Source: Nemophila menziesii (taxonomy: Eukaryota; Streptophyta; Magnoliopsida; Boraginales; Hydrophyllaceae). From it: 64,000 nucleotides of DNA. Positions 47,119 to 58,969 of this stretch are shown here, piece by piece. The notes below the pieces were generated by a model. It made no database searches and was not told where the DNA came from. It was given only the letters and a program-made list of their open reading frames with translations. Location: assembly GCA_029959085.1 (NCBI GenBank), contig JARWIR010000017.1:20759507-20823506 (forward strand). The letters are read 5' to 3'. How positions within the stretch are numbered: position 1 is the first letter of the stretch; the number at the start of each line of letters is the position of its first letter. A program made the translations under genes and the position numbers.

Positions 47119-47993
47119 TTTTGGTGTATATATTGTGAGTGGAGTTCTAACGTGAAGTACCCCTTAAAACTCAAGCTATTTATAATAAGCTTCACTTTTT
47201 ATTTTTTTAGCCTTCTATCCATGTTTTGATGTTTCGAGTAGATAGGTTATTTTAAATATTTTTCAATTTTTCTAGGGATTGTATTATTTCCTATTGGCTC
47301 TTTTTATATTTGATTAATGGATATAATATAAGTTCTTGCCAGATGAGTTTTTTAATTAAAAGTATCGTATAAAGTCATAAAAAGAATCCTTACGGAACAT
47401 TTCATGATTCTACAAATCACCTAAAACAAATTAGCCACAATATATGTTTATGATACAGAAACAGTAGTCACGAGGTCATGCATATAACAGCAAAAAAGAT
47501 CGAAGAAATTTCAATCTATACGTAAGACATATATGGGGCACCCATAGTTATGGAGCCCCTACTTGATGTGGGGTAATATAATATATTGTAAATTTCTACT
47601 AAACGTTTTCCATAGTGTGGTTCGTAAAAGAATGTCTATATAATTCGTGATCATCCTAAACTTTGATACTTCACTTTTAAAACTTAAACATAAATGACTT
47701 TTAAATTTTTTAACATTCATATATTTTCATAAAGGTTTTAACATTATCTGGAAAAATACTTTCCCAATTAATATGTATATAAGAAAATTATTCAATTGTT
47801 ATTTTGACCACACAGTTTAATATACATAAACTATAACACCATTAGCGTGCAAATCACATAAACTAGATTACCTAAAAATTAAAGGATTTTATAACCACGA
47901 TCAATGAATCTAATACCAATTTTTGGGATTCATACAGAATGATCTAATCCAAAATACAAAATTATAAAATACATAATTTATAAAAGTGGGCAA

Positions 47994-48067
47994 GCTGGAA
48001 TAGCTCAGTTGGTTAGAGCATGTGGCTGTTAACCACAAGCTCGGAGGTTCGACCCCTCCTTCTAGCG
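47994..48067 (+). tRNA. tRNA-Asn(GTT), copy 14
   Basis: 74 nt, anticodon GTT at 48028-48030. Sequence identical to copy 12, as are long stretches of flank, showing a recent dimer duplication. Confidence 0.85.
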
Positions 48068-48761
48068 TTTAGGGTGTACATTGTGAGTGGAGCTCTAACG
48101 TGAAGTACCCCTTAAAAACATAGGCTATTATAATAAGCTTCGCTTTCAATTTTTTTATCCTTCTATCCTTGTTTTAATGTTTCAAGTAGATAGGTTATTT
48201 TTAATATTTTCAATTTTTTAGGGATTGGATTATTTCGTATTGACTCTTGATATATTTGATTAGTGGATATAATATACTTTTTTGCCAAGTGATTTTTTTT
48301 TAATAAAAAGTATCGTATAAAGTCGTAAAAAGAATCCTTACGGAACATTTCATGATTTTACAAATCACCTAAAACAAATTAGCCACGGTATATATATATG
48401 ATACGGAAACAGTAGTCACGGGGTCATGCATATAACAGAAAAAGATCGAAGAAAATTTAATCTATACGTAAGACATATATGGGGCATCCATAATGTCCCT
48501 CATTAATGTGGGGTAATATATATATTGTAAATTTCTACTAAACGTTTTCCATAGTGTGATCCGTAAAAGAATGTCTTGATAATTCATGATCATTCTAAAC
48601 TTGGATACTTCACTTACAAAACATAAACATAATTAAATTATAAATTTTTTAACATTCATATATTTTCATAAAATTTTTAACATTATACGGAAAAACACTT
48701 TCTAAAATAATAAGTATATACAAAAATCATTCAATTTTGATTTTGACCACATAGTTGAATA

Positions 48762-49011
48762 CTCCCTCCATTCCTTAATAATTGACTCTTTAGCCAATAT
48801 AATTTATTCCATAATATATGTCATATTTCAAGTTTCAATACAAATTAAATGACCTCTTTCCACTTTTACCCTTATTCTTAAAATCTTTCAATTTTCTCTT
48901 TCTTAAAAGTAGGGATATTTTAGTCATATTAAACTATTTTTTTCCTACTTTTTAGATTCCTTAATATGTGTGAAAAGCTATAAAGAGTCAATTATTAGGG
49001 AATGGAGGGAG
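48762..49011. mobile_element. Stowaway-like MITE inside an array unit
   Basis: A 250-bp element with TA on both sides (48760-48761 and 49012-49013). Terminal repeats CTCCCTCCATTCC.TAATAATTGACTC pair over about 26 bp with the right end, one position differing. It is inserted in the unit between copies 14 and 15 and accounts for their longer spacing (1191 bp instead of about 940). Confidence 0.9.
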
Positions 49012-49184
49012 TACATATAACTATAACACCATTAATGTGCAAAACACATAAACTAGACCTCCTAAAATTAAAGGATTTTATATGCCAAGAACAATGAATC
49101 TAATAACAATTTTTGAAATTCATATGGAACGATCTAATCCTAAATACAAAATTCCAAAATACATAATTTATAAAAAGTGGGTAA

Positions 49185-49201
49185 GCTGGAATAGCTCAGT
49201 T

Positions 49202-49234
<33 letters not shown>

Positions 49235-49258
49235 GAGGTTCGACCCCTCCTTCTAGCG
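49185..49258 (+). tRNA. tRNA-Asn-GTT: tRNA-Asn(GTT), copy 15, intact consensus
   Basis: 74 nt, fully paired cloverleaf, anticodon GTT at 49219-49221 in loop CTGTTAA, box A TAGCTCAGTTGG, box B GGTTCGACCCC. Upstream it has TTTATAAAAA; the trinucleotide just before the gene is TAA instead of CAA (gggtaag for gggcaag). The composite retroelement begins 40 bp downstream. Confidence 0.95.
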
Positions 49259-49298
49259 TTTGGTGTATATATTGTGAGTGGAGTTCTAACGTGAAGTA

Positions 49299-50047
49299 TG
49301 TTGGAAAAATAACAATATCACTAGTTTTAAGAAAAGAGAAATGGAATTCCAAAAGAAAAACAAAAGATAATTTTCAATTAAAGTAACACTACACTATTAC
49401 AATAAATTGAAAATAACGAAAACTTACACGGAATAAAGAAAAGATTACACGGTATATAACTTGCGTTAAAAAGATATTCCGGTCATGCCGGTTATCTCTA
49501 ACAAATTCTACTCTAAATTATATCAGAAATTTGAGAGAGAAGTAGAGTAGTCTTTTCTGGTTCTTAGTATTCGTTTACACACTATTCTATATTCTCTTCT
49601 CTATAGAATAGCTTTTTCCTATTCTCTCTAGGATAATTTTTCCATTCTCTCTAGAATATTTTCTTTTCTCTTCTCTTCTCTCTATATTATTCCATTCTCT
49701 CAAGAATAATATTTTTTCTTCTCCTCTTGAAATGAAAGTGACAAAGTCACTATTTATAGAAGAAAAAGTAAGACAAGAAAACCGTCACATTAATGCTCGT
49801 CAATGCTCATTAAAGTCTTCCGTTTTTTTCTTTATCAAGTTTTTGTAACTCCTATAACAACTAATATATATAAAGAACCATTAATCTTTTATCAAGAATA
49901 AGGAATTATTTGAAATTAAATAATTCCAATGTTTCATTTTTTTCCAAACAATAATTTGTGACAAATTGACACAAATAATATTTTCCACTTTTTCAAGAAC
50001 ATGAAAGGATTATTTAAAATAAATTATATTTAAGAATAATTCCAACA
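49299..50047 (-). repeat. 3' LTR of element A
   Basis: 749 bp, TGTTGGAAAAATAAC to ATAATTCCAACA on the plus strand. On its left is AAGTA (49294-49298), part of the array unit. Confidence 0.85.
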
Positions 50048-52199
50048 ATCCCCCACTCATGTTCTTTGGAAAAGAAGGTGGTCAGGTTTCCATAAATAAC
50101 AGCATTTGGATGAATTGTACTTAAGTGGCAATATCTTTCGATTTGAATTGCCACGTAGTGAAGTGAGGCAACCACCAAATTCCTGTCAAGTGAACGTACT
50201 CTTGAACTTGACGGTTTTCGATCGAGACCCCCACAACACATACTCTACCCGGCTGATAGTTACAGATTCCTCAAACATTACCCTTTCCATGCACATAGTT
50301 GATCTCCAAGAGTGTCTAGCCTCATTAGCCGACCCTCTCGGATTTTGAGATCATTAAGAGCAATAAAGCTCAGCCTCATTATGTGTCTCTCTAATTCATC
50401 AAGTCCTTTCTCTTTAGGACCACCCTTACGGGCTATGAATATGTGGTGATTCTAACAACTCATCCCTTGGAAACATCAAGGACGTCTCCTTGTAATCATA
50501 TTATGAGCAATATACAACAACCTCAACGGCGAATTCATCAAATCCTTCTCAAAAGGACCACCACGCATGGCTATGAATTCATTTAGTATGAGGAATATGT
50601 AACAACCTAAACGGTGAACTCATCAAGTCCATTTCAATAGGACCACCACACATGGCTATGAATTCATTAAGTTTTAAATTGCTCATGTATGCAAAATTTA
50701 TATTATATGGATGAGAAGTTAGTGAATCATATAGATCAATAGTACATCTCTCGTACTTTATTAAATAAAAAATAATAATAACCCAATGTTCACTACTTGA
50801 GTCTCTTTACAATATGGACAATACCAAGTTGGGTTTTATTCATTAAGAGCATCATAATCATTATAATTATTTTATATCCATTAAAGGGGTACACACCCCC
50901 CACAATTCTCTTATTTATGAATACTTTTATCATAAAGATTTTCTTTTTTTTTTACTAGATACTATATCAATGGAGTCAAACCTTTCCAACAAAGTGAGAC
51001 TAACTAAGGTAAATTCTGTAATTGACTTTAACGAATTTTTCCCTTAGGCTCATCTTTCCCCACATATTTTATTCACACATAGAAGAATAAAATTAAGTAA
51101 GTCCCATGAATGAAAGTACCAAAAGTAGATCATGTCGTACACATATTGATAAAAGTGTAGGACAAACCGATCCATCTTTTATTATGATTCTATTTCATTA
51201 ACACAGTGTCCGTTTTAAAAAAAACACAAAACAATTTCCTTAGTTTTCATACTTTATCCCCTTAATCCAAAACCACCAACCCTTCATGTTGAACCATATA
51301 GATCTCTTCACATAGATCTTCATTCACACATATATTTAATATCCAATTGATATATATTCATGTTTGTGAATGAAATTTAGGGCAACAAGAGTTAAAAAGT
51401 GGTAATATAAGGGGCCAAAGTAATCCTTAAACTCATAAAAACGTGGAAACTTAAGGACTTATCCATGAGTCGATTCACTTTTCGACTTGTATGAGACTAA
51501 TGGATCTTGTTGGGTCATTTCCCGGTGACGTACTTATTCTCATCAGAATCATCACCCTCATGCCTTTTCTGAACCGTTTCACAGATAGTCTTTCTTGACT
51601 TCTTAACGGTACACAAATAAAGGTGGGGTTCGTCACATTATCCAAGATCCATCCTCTAACCACTGAATTAGCTTTCTTGAACCAACTTTTAAATCCAGAA
51701 ACCTAGCATGTAGTTCTTTGGTATATTCTCCATTGGCCTCAATGGCAGGGAGTACCTTGAGAACGGCAAGGTCTAGTTCATGTTGTTCAAGACATATCAG
51801 TGGATTTTGTACCCAACGTTTGTAGTTTGAACCATTGAAAGGCTCCAACATAGTCACGTCGGGAAAAGGCCTTTGCATTCAATTATGAAGCAACTGACGA
51901 GATTGGAAAAACCATTTCTAAAAAAAACAACCAGTGATATTACAAGAATATCTTTTTAAATTGTTGGAAAAATAACAATATCACTAGTTTTAAGAAAAGA
52001 GAAATGGAATTCCAAAAGAAAAACAAAAGATAATTTTCAATTAAAGTAACACTACACTATTACAATAAACTGAAAATAACGAAAACTTACACGGAATAAA
52101 GAAAAGATTACACGGTATATAACTTGCGTTAAAAAGATATTCCGGTCATGCCGGTTATCTCTAACAAAATCTACTCTAAATTATATCAGAAATTAGTAT
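49299..52199 (-). mobile_element. Copia-type non-autonomous element A (minus), 5' LTR incomplete
   Basis: Left half of a head-to-head composite. The 3' LTR (49299-50047, 749 bp) is followed by 'atcccccactcatg', a minus-strand polypurine tract, then a 1.9-kb interior almost identical to that of element B. Its 5' LTR (51962-52199) keeps only about 235 bp from the outward end, with a 34-bp internal deletion near 52194, and stops where element B begins. A minus-strand 81-residue frame (51878-51633) is a gag remnant (LEPFNGSNYKRW, LICLEQHELDLAV). No pol genes. The AAGTA duplication flanks the whole composite, not this element alone. Confidence 0.85.
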
Positions 52200-55100
52200 T
52201 GTTGGAATTATTCTTAAATATAATTTATTTTAAATAATCCTTTCATGTTCTTGAAAAAGTGGAAAATATTATTTGTGTCAATTTGTCACAAATTATTGTT
52301 TGGAAAAAAAAGAAACATTGGAATTATTTAATTTCAAATAATTCCTTATTCTTGATAAAAGATTAATGGTTCTTTATATATATTAGTTGTTATAGGAGTT
52401 ACAAAAACTTGATAAAGAAAAAAACGGAAGACTTTAATGAGCATTGACGAGCATTAATGTGACGGTTTTCTTGTCTTACTTTTTCTTCTATAAATAGTGA
52501 CTTTGTCACTTTCATTTCAAGAGGAGAAGAAAAAATATTATTCTTGAGAGAATGGAAAAATATAGAGAGAAGAGAAGAGAAAAGAAAATATTCTAGAGAG
52601 AATGGAAAAATTATCCTAGAGAGAATAGGAAAAAGCTATTCTATAGAGAAGAGAATATAGAATAGTGTGTAAACGAATACTAAGAACCAGAAAAGACTAC
52701 TCTACTTCTCTCTCAAATTTCTGATATAATTTAGAGTAGAATTTGTTAGAGATAACCGGCATGACCGGAATATCTTTTTAACGCAAGTTATATACCGTGT
52801 AATCTTTTCTTTATTCCGTGTAAGTTTTCGTTATTTTCAGTTTATTGTAATAGTGTAGTGTTACTTTAATTGAAAATTATCTTTTGTTTTTCTTTTGGAA
52901 TTCCATTTCTCTTTTCTTAAAACTAGTGATATTGTTATTTTTCCAACAATTTAAAAAGATATTCTTGTAATATCACTGGTTGTTTTTTTTAGAAATGGTT
53001 TTTCCAATCTCGTCAGTTGCTTCATAATTGAATGCAAAGGCCTTTTCCCGACGTGACTATGTTGGAGCCTTTCAATGGTTCAAACTACAAACGTTGGGTA
53101 CAAAATCCACTGATATGTCTTGAACAACATGAACTAGACCTTGCCGTTCTCAAGGTACTCCCTGCCATTGAGGCCAATGGAGAATATACCAAAGAACTAC
53201 ATGCTAGGTTTCTGGATTTAAAAGTTGGTTCAAGAAAGCTAATTCAGTGGTTAGAGGATGGATCTTGGATAATGTGACGAACCCCACCTTTATTTGTGTA
53301 CCGTTAAGAAGTCAAGAAAGACTATCTGTGAAACGGTTCAGAAAAGGCATGAGGGTGATGATTCTGATGAGAATAAGTACGTCACCGGGAAATGACCCAA
53401 CAAGATCCATTAGTCTCATACAAGTCGAAAAGTGAATCGACTCATGGATAAGTCCTTAAGTTTCCACGTTTTTATGAGTTTAAGGATTACTTTGGCCCCT
53501 TATATTACCACTTTTTAACTCTTGTTGCCCTAAATTTCATTCACAAACATGAATATATATCAATTGGATATTAAATATATGTGTGAATGAAGATCTATGT
53601 GAAGAGATCTATATGGTTCAACATGAAGGGTTGGTGGTTTTGGATTAAGAGGATAAAGTATGGAAACTAAGGAAATTGTTTTGTGTTTTTTTAAAACGGA
53701 CACCGTGTTAATGAAATAGAATCATAATAAAAGATGGATCGGTTTGTCCTACACTTTTATCAATATGTGTACGACATGATCTACTTTTGGTACTTTCATT
53801 CATGGGACTTACTTAATTTTATTCTTCTATGTGTGAATAAAATATGTGGGGAAAGATGAGCCTAAGGGAAAAATTCGTTAAAGTCAATTACAGAATTTAC
53901 CTTAGTTAGTCTCACTTTGTTGGAAAGGTTTGACTCCATCGATATAGTATCTAGTAAAAAAAAAGAAAATCTTTATAATACTAGTATTCATAAATAAGAG
54001 AATTGTGGGGGGTGTGTACCCCTTAATGGATATAAAATAATTATAATGATTATGATGCTCTTAATGAATAAAACCCAACTTGGTATTGTCCATATTGTAA
54101 AGAGACTCAAGTAGTGAACATTGGGTTATTATTATTTTTTATTTAATAAAGTACGAGAGATGTACTATTGATCTATATGATTCACTAACTTCTCATCCAT
54201 ATAATATAAATTTTGCATACATGAGCAATTTAAAACTTAATGAATTCATAGCCATGTGTGGTGGTCCTATTGAAATGGACTTGATGAGTTCACCGTTTAG
54301 GTTGTTATATATTCCTCATACTAAATGAATTCATAGCCATGCGTGGTGGTCCTTTTGAGAAGGATTTGATGAATTCGCCGTTGAGGTTGTTGTATATTGC
54401 TCATAATATGATTACAAGGAGACGTCCTTGATGTTTCCAAGGGATGAGTTGTTAGAATCACCACATATTCATAGCCCGTAAGGGTGGTCCTAAAGAGAAA
54501 GGACTTGATGAATTAGAGAGACATAATGAGGCTGAGCTTTATTGCTCTTAATGATCTCGAAATCCGAGAGGGTCGGCTAATGAGGCTAGACACTCTTGGA
54601 GATCAACTATGTGCATGGAAAGGGTGATGTTTGAGGAATCTGTAACTATCAGCCGGGTAGAGTATGTGTTGTGGGGGTCTCGATCGAAAACCGTCAAGTT
54701 CAAGAGTACGTTCACTTGACAGGAATTTGGTGGTTGCCTTACTTCACTACGTGGCAATTCAAATCGAAAGATATTGCCACTTAAGTACAATTCACCCAAA
54801 TGCTGTTATTTATGGAAACCTGACCACCTTCTTTTCCAAAGAACATGAGTGGGGGATTGTTGGAATTATTCTTAAATATAATTTATTTTAAATAATCCTT
54901 TCATGTTCTTGAAAAAGTGGAAAATATTATTTGTGTCAATTTGTCACAAATTATTGTTTGGAAAAAAATGAAACATTGGAATTATTTAATTTCAAATAAT
55001 TCCTTATTCTTGATAAAAGATTAATGGTTCTTTATATATATTAGTTGTTATAGGAGTTACAAAAACTTGATAAAGAAAAAAACGGAAGACTTTAATGAGC

Positions 55101-55606
55101 ATTGACGAGCATTAATGTGACGGTTTTCTTGTCTTACTTTTTCTTCTATAAATAGTGACTTTGTCACTTTCATTTCAAGAGGAGAAGAAAAAATATTATT
55201 CTTGAGAGAATGGAAAATTATAGAGAGAAGAGAAGAGAAAAGAAAATATTCTAGAGAGAATGGAAAAATTATCCTAGAGAGAATAGGAAAAAGCTATTCT
55301 ATAGAGAAGAGAATATAGAATAGTGTGTAAACGAATACTAAGAACCAGAAAAGACTACTCTACTTCTCTCTCAAATTTCTGATATAATTTAGAGTAGAAT
55401 TTGTTAGAGATAACCGGCATGACCGGAATATCTTTTTAACGCAAGTTATATACCGTGTAATCTTTTCTTTATTCCGTGTAAGTTTTCGTTATTTTCAATT
55501 TATTGTAATAGTGTAGTGTTACTTTAATTGAAAATTATCTTTTGTTTTTCTTTTAGAATTCCATTTCTCTTTTCTTAAAACTAGTGATATTGTTATTTTT
55601 CCAACA
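52200..55606 (+). mobile_element. Copia-type non-autonomous element B (plus), complete
   Basis: A 3407-bp element with two 749-bp LTRs (52200-52948, 54858-55606; TGTTGGAATTATTC to GTTATTTTTCCAACA), a 1909-bp interior and a GAGTGGGGGA polypurine tract right before the 3' LTR. The interior starts with a gag remnant (53032-53277: LEPFNGSNYKRW, LICLEQHELDLAV; UBN2/copia-gag-like), whose translation is identical to that of element A. No protease, integrase or reverse transcriptase was found, so it must move with help in trans. Right flank AAGTA at 55607-55611. I did not find a good tRNA-Met-type primer-binding site after the 5' LTR. Confidence 0.9.
53032..53277 (+). pseudogene. Copia-type gag remnant (element B)
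   Basis: 81 residues beginning MQRPFPDVTMLEPFNGSNYKRW, close to the start of plant copia gag ('L.G.NY..W...m...L'), with LICLEQHELDLAV following. It ends early compared with functional gag, and a second short frame (53247-53435) overlaps its end. The same frame is present in element A on the minus strand (51878-51633). Confidence 0.7.
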
Positions 55607-56426
55607 AAGTACCCCTTAAAACTCAAGCTATTTATAATAAGCTTCACTTTGTATTTTTTTTAGCCTTATATCCATGTTTTGATGTTTCAAGTAGATAGGT
55701 TATTTTAAATATTTTTCAATTTTTCTCGGGATTGTATTATTTCCTATTGGCTCTTTTTATATTTGATTAATGGATATAATATAATTTCTTGCCATATGAA
55801 TTTTTTAATTAAAAGTATCGTATAAAGTCATAAAAAGAATCCTTATGGAACATTTCATGATTCTACAAATCACCTAAAACAAATTAGCCACAATATATGT
55901 TTATGATACAGAAACAGTAGTCACGAGGTCATGCATATAACAGCAAAAAAGATCGAAGAAATTTCAATCTATACGTAAGACATATATGGGGCATCCATAG
56001 TTATGGAGCCCCTACTTAATGTGGGGTAATATAATATATTGTAAATTTCTACTAAACGTTTTCCGTAGTGTGGTTCGTAGAATGTCTTGGTAATTCGTGA
56101 TCATCCTAAACTTTGATACTTCACTTTTAAAACTTAAACATAAATGACTTTTAAATTTTTTAACATTCATATATTTTCATAAAGGTTTTAACATTATCTG
56201 GAAAAACACTTTCCCAATTAATATGTATATAAGAAAATTATTCAATTGTTATTTTGACCACACAGTTTAATACACATAAACTATAACACCATTAGCGTGC
56301 AAATCACATAAACTAGATGTCCTAAAAATTAAAGGATTTTATAACCACGAACAATGAATCTAATACCAATTTTTGGGATTCATACAGAATGATCTAATCT
56401 AAAATACAAAATTATAAAATACATAG

Positions 56427-57063
56427 GTTTATTAAAGTTTCAAGTGAATAAGACTGTACAAGTAATTACAGAGGTATTTTATGTACCAGCTCTAAAGAAT
56501 AATTTGTTGAGCATTGAACAACTAGATGAAAGAGGTCTTACAATTCTTATACAACGAGGAGGGTGTAGGATTTATCATCCGGAAAGAGGGTTGATCATAG
56601 AAACTTCAATGACATCAAATAGAATGTTTCCTCTACTTGTTCAGTTTGTACCGAAGGAACAATTCTGCTTCAACTTTATTACAGAAGATCCTTCAAAGTT
56701 ATGGCACTGCAGATATGGGCACCTAAGTTATGGTGGACTAAAGACACTTCAAGAGAAGGACATGGTTCGAGGATTACCAGAACTTAAAGCTCCCTCAAAA
56801 GTATGTGAAGGTTGTTTGATAGGAAAACAACAAAGTGATCCTATTCCTAAAGAAAGCACGTGGAGAGCATCTACAATTCTTCAACTAATTCATGTTGGCA
56901 TATGCGGACCGATCACGCCTATCTCCAACAGCAAGAAGAGGTATTTTATCAGTTTTATTGATGATTTTAGTCGAAACAATTGGATTTTTTTCTTGGCTGA
57001 AAAATCAGAAGCGTTCTCTGTTTTTAAAATGTTCAAAAGTATTGTTGAGAAAGAAACTTGTAT
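56427..57063 (+). pseudogene. Copia pol fragment (GAG-pre-integrase and integrase start)
   Basis: An open frame from about 56444 encodes the linker VFYVPALKNNLLSIEQL, then the zinc-binding GAG-pre-integrase segment LWHCRYGHLSYGGLKTL and CEGCLIGKQ (H-x-H and C-x2-C), then the integrase core start HVGICGPI and YFISFIDDFSRNNW (first catalytic Asp region, 'D.cGP...yf..FiDD.sr..w'). It stops at SIVEKETC and runs without a break into the 3' half of a tRNA-Asn gene at 57064. It replaces about 60 bp of the array unit, including the first 33 nt of the tRNA. It lacks LTRs, protease and reverse transcriptase and is a different element from A/B. Confidence 0.85.
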
Positions 57064-57104
57064 TGTTAACCACAAGGTCGGAGGTTCGACCCCTCCTTCT
57101 AGCG
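57064..57104 (+). pseudogene. tRNA-Asn 3' half (copy 16) fused to copia pol
   Basis: The last 41 nt of the tRNA-Asn consensus, starting at the U33 position (TGTTAACCAC...) and otherwise perfect to the final CG. The 5' half, with box A, is replaced by copia pol sequence. The unit continues normally downstream (B-type flank). It cannot make a tRNA. Confidence 0.9.
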
Positions 57105-57948
57105 TTTAAGGTGTACATTGTGAGTGGAGCTCTAACGTGAAGTACCCCTTAAAAACATAGGCTATTATAATAAGCTTCACTTTCAATTTTTTTATCCTTC
57201 TATCCTTGTTTTAATGTTTCAAGTAGATAGGTTATTTTAAATATTTTCAATTTTTTTAGGGATTGGATTATTTCGTATTGACTCTTTTTATATTTGATTA
57301 GTGGATATAATATACTTTTTTGCTAAGTGATTTTTTTTAATAAAAAGTATCGTATAAAGTCGTAAAAAGAATCCTTACGGAACATTTCATAATTTTACAA
57401 ATCACCTAAAACAAATTAGCCACGGTATATATATATATATATATGATACGGAAACAGTAGTCACGGGGTCATGCATATAACAGAAAAAGATCGAAGAAAA
57501 TAATATCTATACGTAAGACATATATGGGGCATCCATAATGTCCCTCATTAATGTGGGGTAATATAATATATTGTAAATTTCTACTAAACGTTTTCCATAG
57601 TGTGATCCGTAAAAGAATGTCTTGATAATTCATGATCATTCTAAACTTGGATACTTCACTTATTAAACATAAACATAATTAAATTATAAATTTTTTTAAC
57701 ATTCATATATTTTCATAAAAATTTTAACATTGTACGGAAAAACCCTTTCTAAAATAATAAGTATATACAAAAATCATTCAATTTTGATTTTGACCACATA
57801 GTTGAATACATATAACTATAACACCATTAATGTGCAAAACACATAAACTAGATCTCCTAAAATTAAAGGATTTTATATGCCAAGAACAATGAATCTAATA
57901 CCAATTTTTGAAATTCATATGGAACGATCTAATCCTAAATACGGGCAA

Positions 57949-57965
57949 GCTGGAATAGCTCAGTT

Positions 57966-57998
<33 letters not shown>

Positions 57999-58022
57999 GA
58001 GGTTCGACCCCTCCTTCTAGCG
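57949..58022 (+). tRNA. tRNA-Asn-GTT: tRNA-Asn(GTT), copy 17, intact gene with truncated upstream region
   Basis: Consensus 74-nt sequence, anticodon GTT at 57983-57985. Immediately upstream about 35 bp are missing ('cctaaatac|gggcaagc'), which removes the AT-rich TTTATAAAAA element found before the other copies while keeping GGGCAA. Confidence 0.95.
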
Positions 58023-58895
58023 TTTGGTGTATATATTGTGAGTGGAGTTCTAACGTGAAGTACCCCTTAAAACTAAAGCTATTTATAATAAGCTTCACTT
58101 TGTATTTTTTTTTAGCCTTCTATCCATGTTTTGATGTTTCAAGTAGATAGGTTATTTTAAATATTTTTCAATTTTTCTAGGGATTGTATTATTTCCTATT
58201 GGCTCTTTTTATATTTGATTAATGGATATAATATAATTTCTTGCCAGATGAATTTTTTAATTAAAAGTATCGTATAAAGTCATAAAAAGAATCCTTATGG
58301 AACATTTCATGATTCTACAAATCACCTAAAACAAATTAGCCACAATATATGTTTATGATACAGAAACAGTAGTCACGAGGTCATGCATATAACAGCAAAA
58401 AAGATCGAAGAAATTTCAATCTATACGTAAGACATATATAGGGCATCCATAGTTATGGAGCCCCTACTTAATGTGGGGTAATATAATATATTGTAAATTT
58501 CTACTAAACGTTTTCCGTAGTGTGGTTCGTAGAATGTCTTGATAATTCGTGATCATCCTAAACTTTGATACTTCACTTTTAAAACTTAAACATAAATGAC
58601 TTTTAAATTTTTTAACATTCATATATTTTCATAAAGGTTTTAACATTATCTGGAAAAACACTTTCCCAATTAATATGTATATAAGAAAATTATTCAATTG
58701 TTATTTTGACCACACAGTTTAATACACATAAACTATAACACCATTAGCGTGCAAATCACATAAACTAGATGTCCTAAAAATTAAAGGATTTTATAACCAC
58801 GAACAATGAATCTAATACCAATTTTTGGGATTCATACAGAATGATCTAATCCAAAATACAAAATTATAAAATACATAATTTATAAAAGTTGGCAA

Positions 58896-58912
58896 GCTGG
58901 AATAGCTCAGTT

Positions 58913-58945
<33 letters not shown>

Positions 58946-58969
58946 GAGGTTCGACCCCTCCTTCTAGCG
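58896..58969 (+). tRNA. tRNA-Asn-GTT: tRNA-Asn(GTT), copy 18, intact consensus
   Basis: Consensus 74-nt sequence, anticodon GTT at 58930-58932. B-type flanks on both sides ('gattcatacagaatgatc' upstream, 'tttagggtgtacattg' downstream). Confidence 0.95.
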
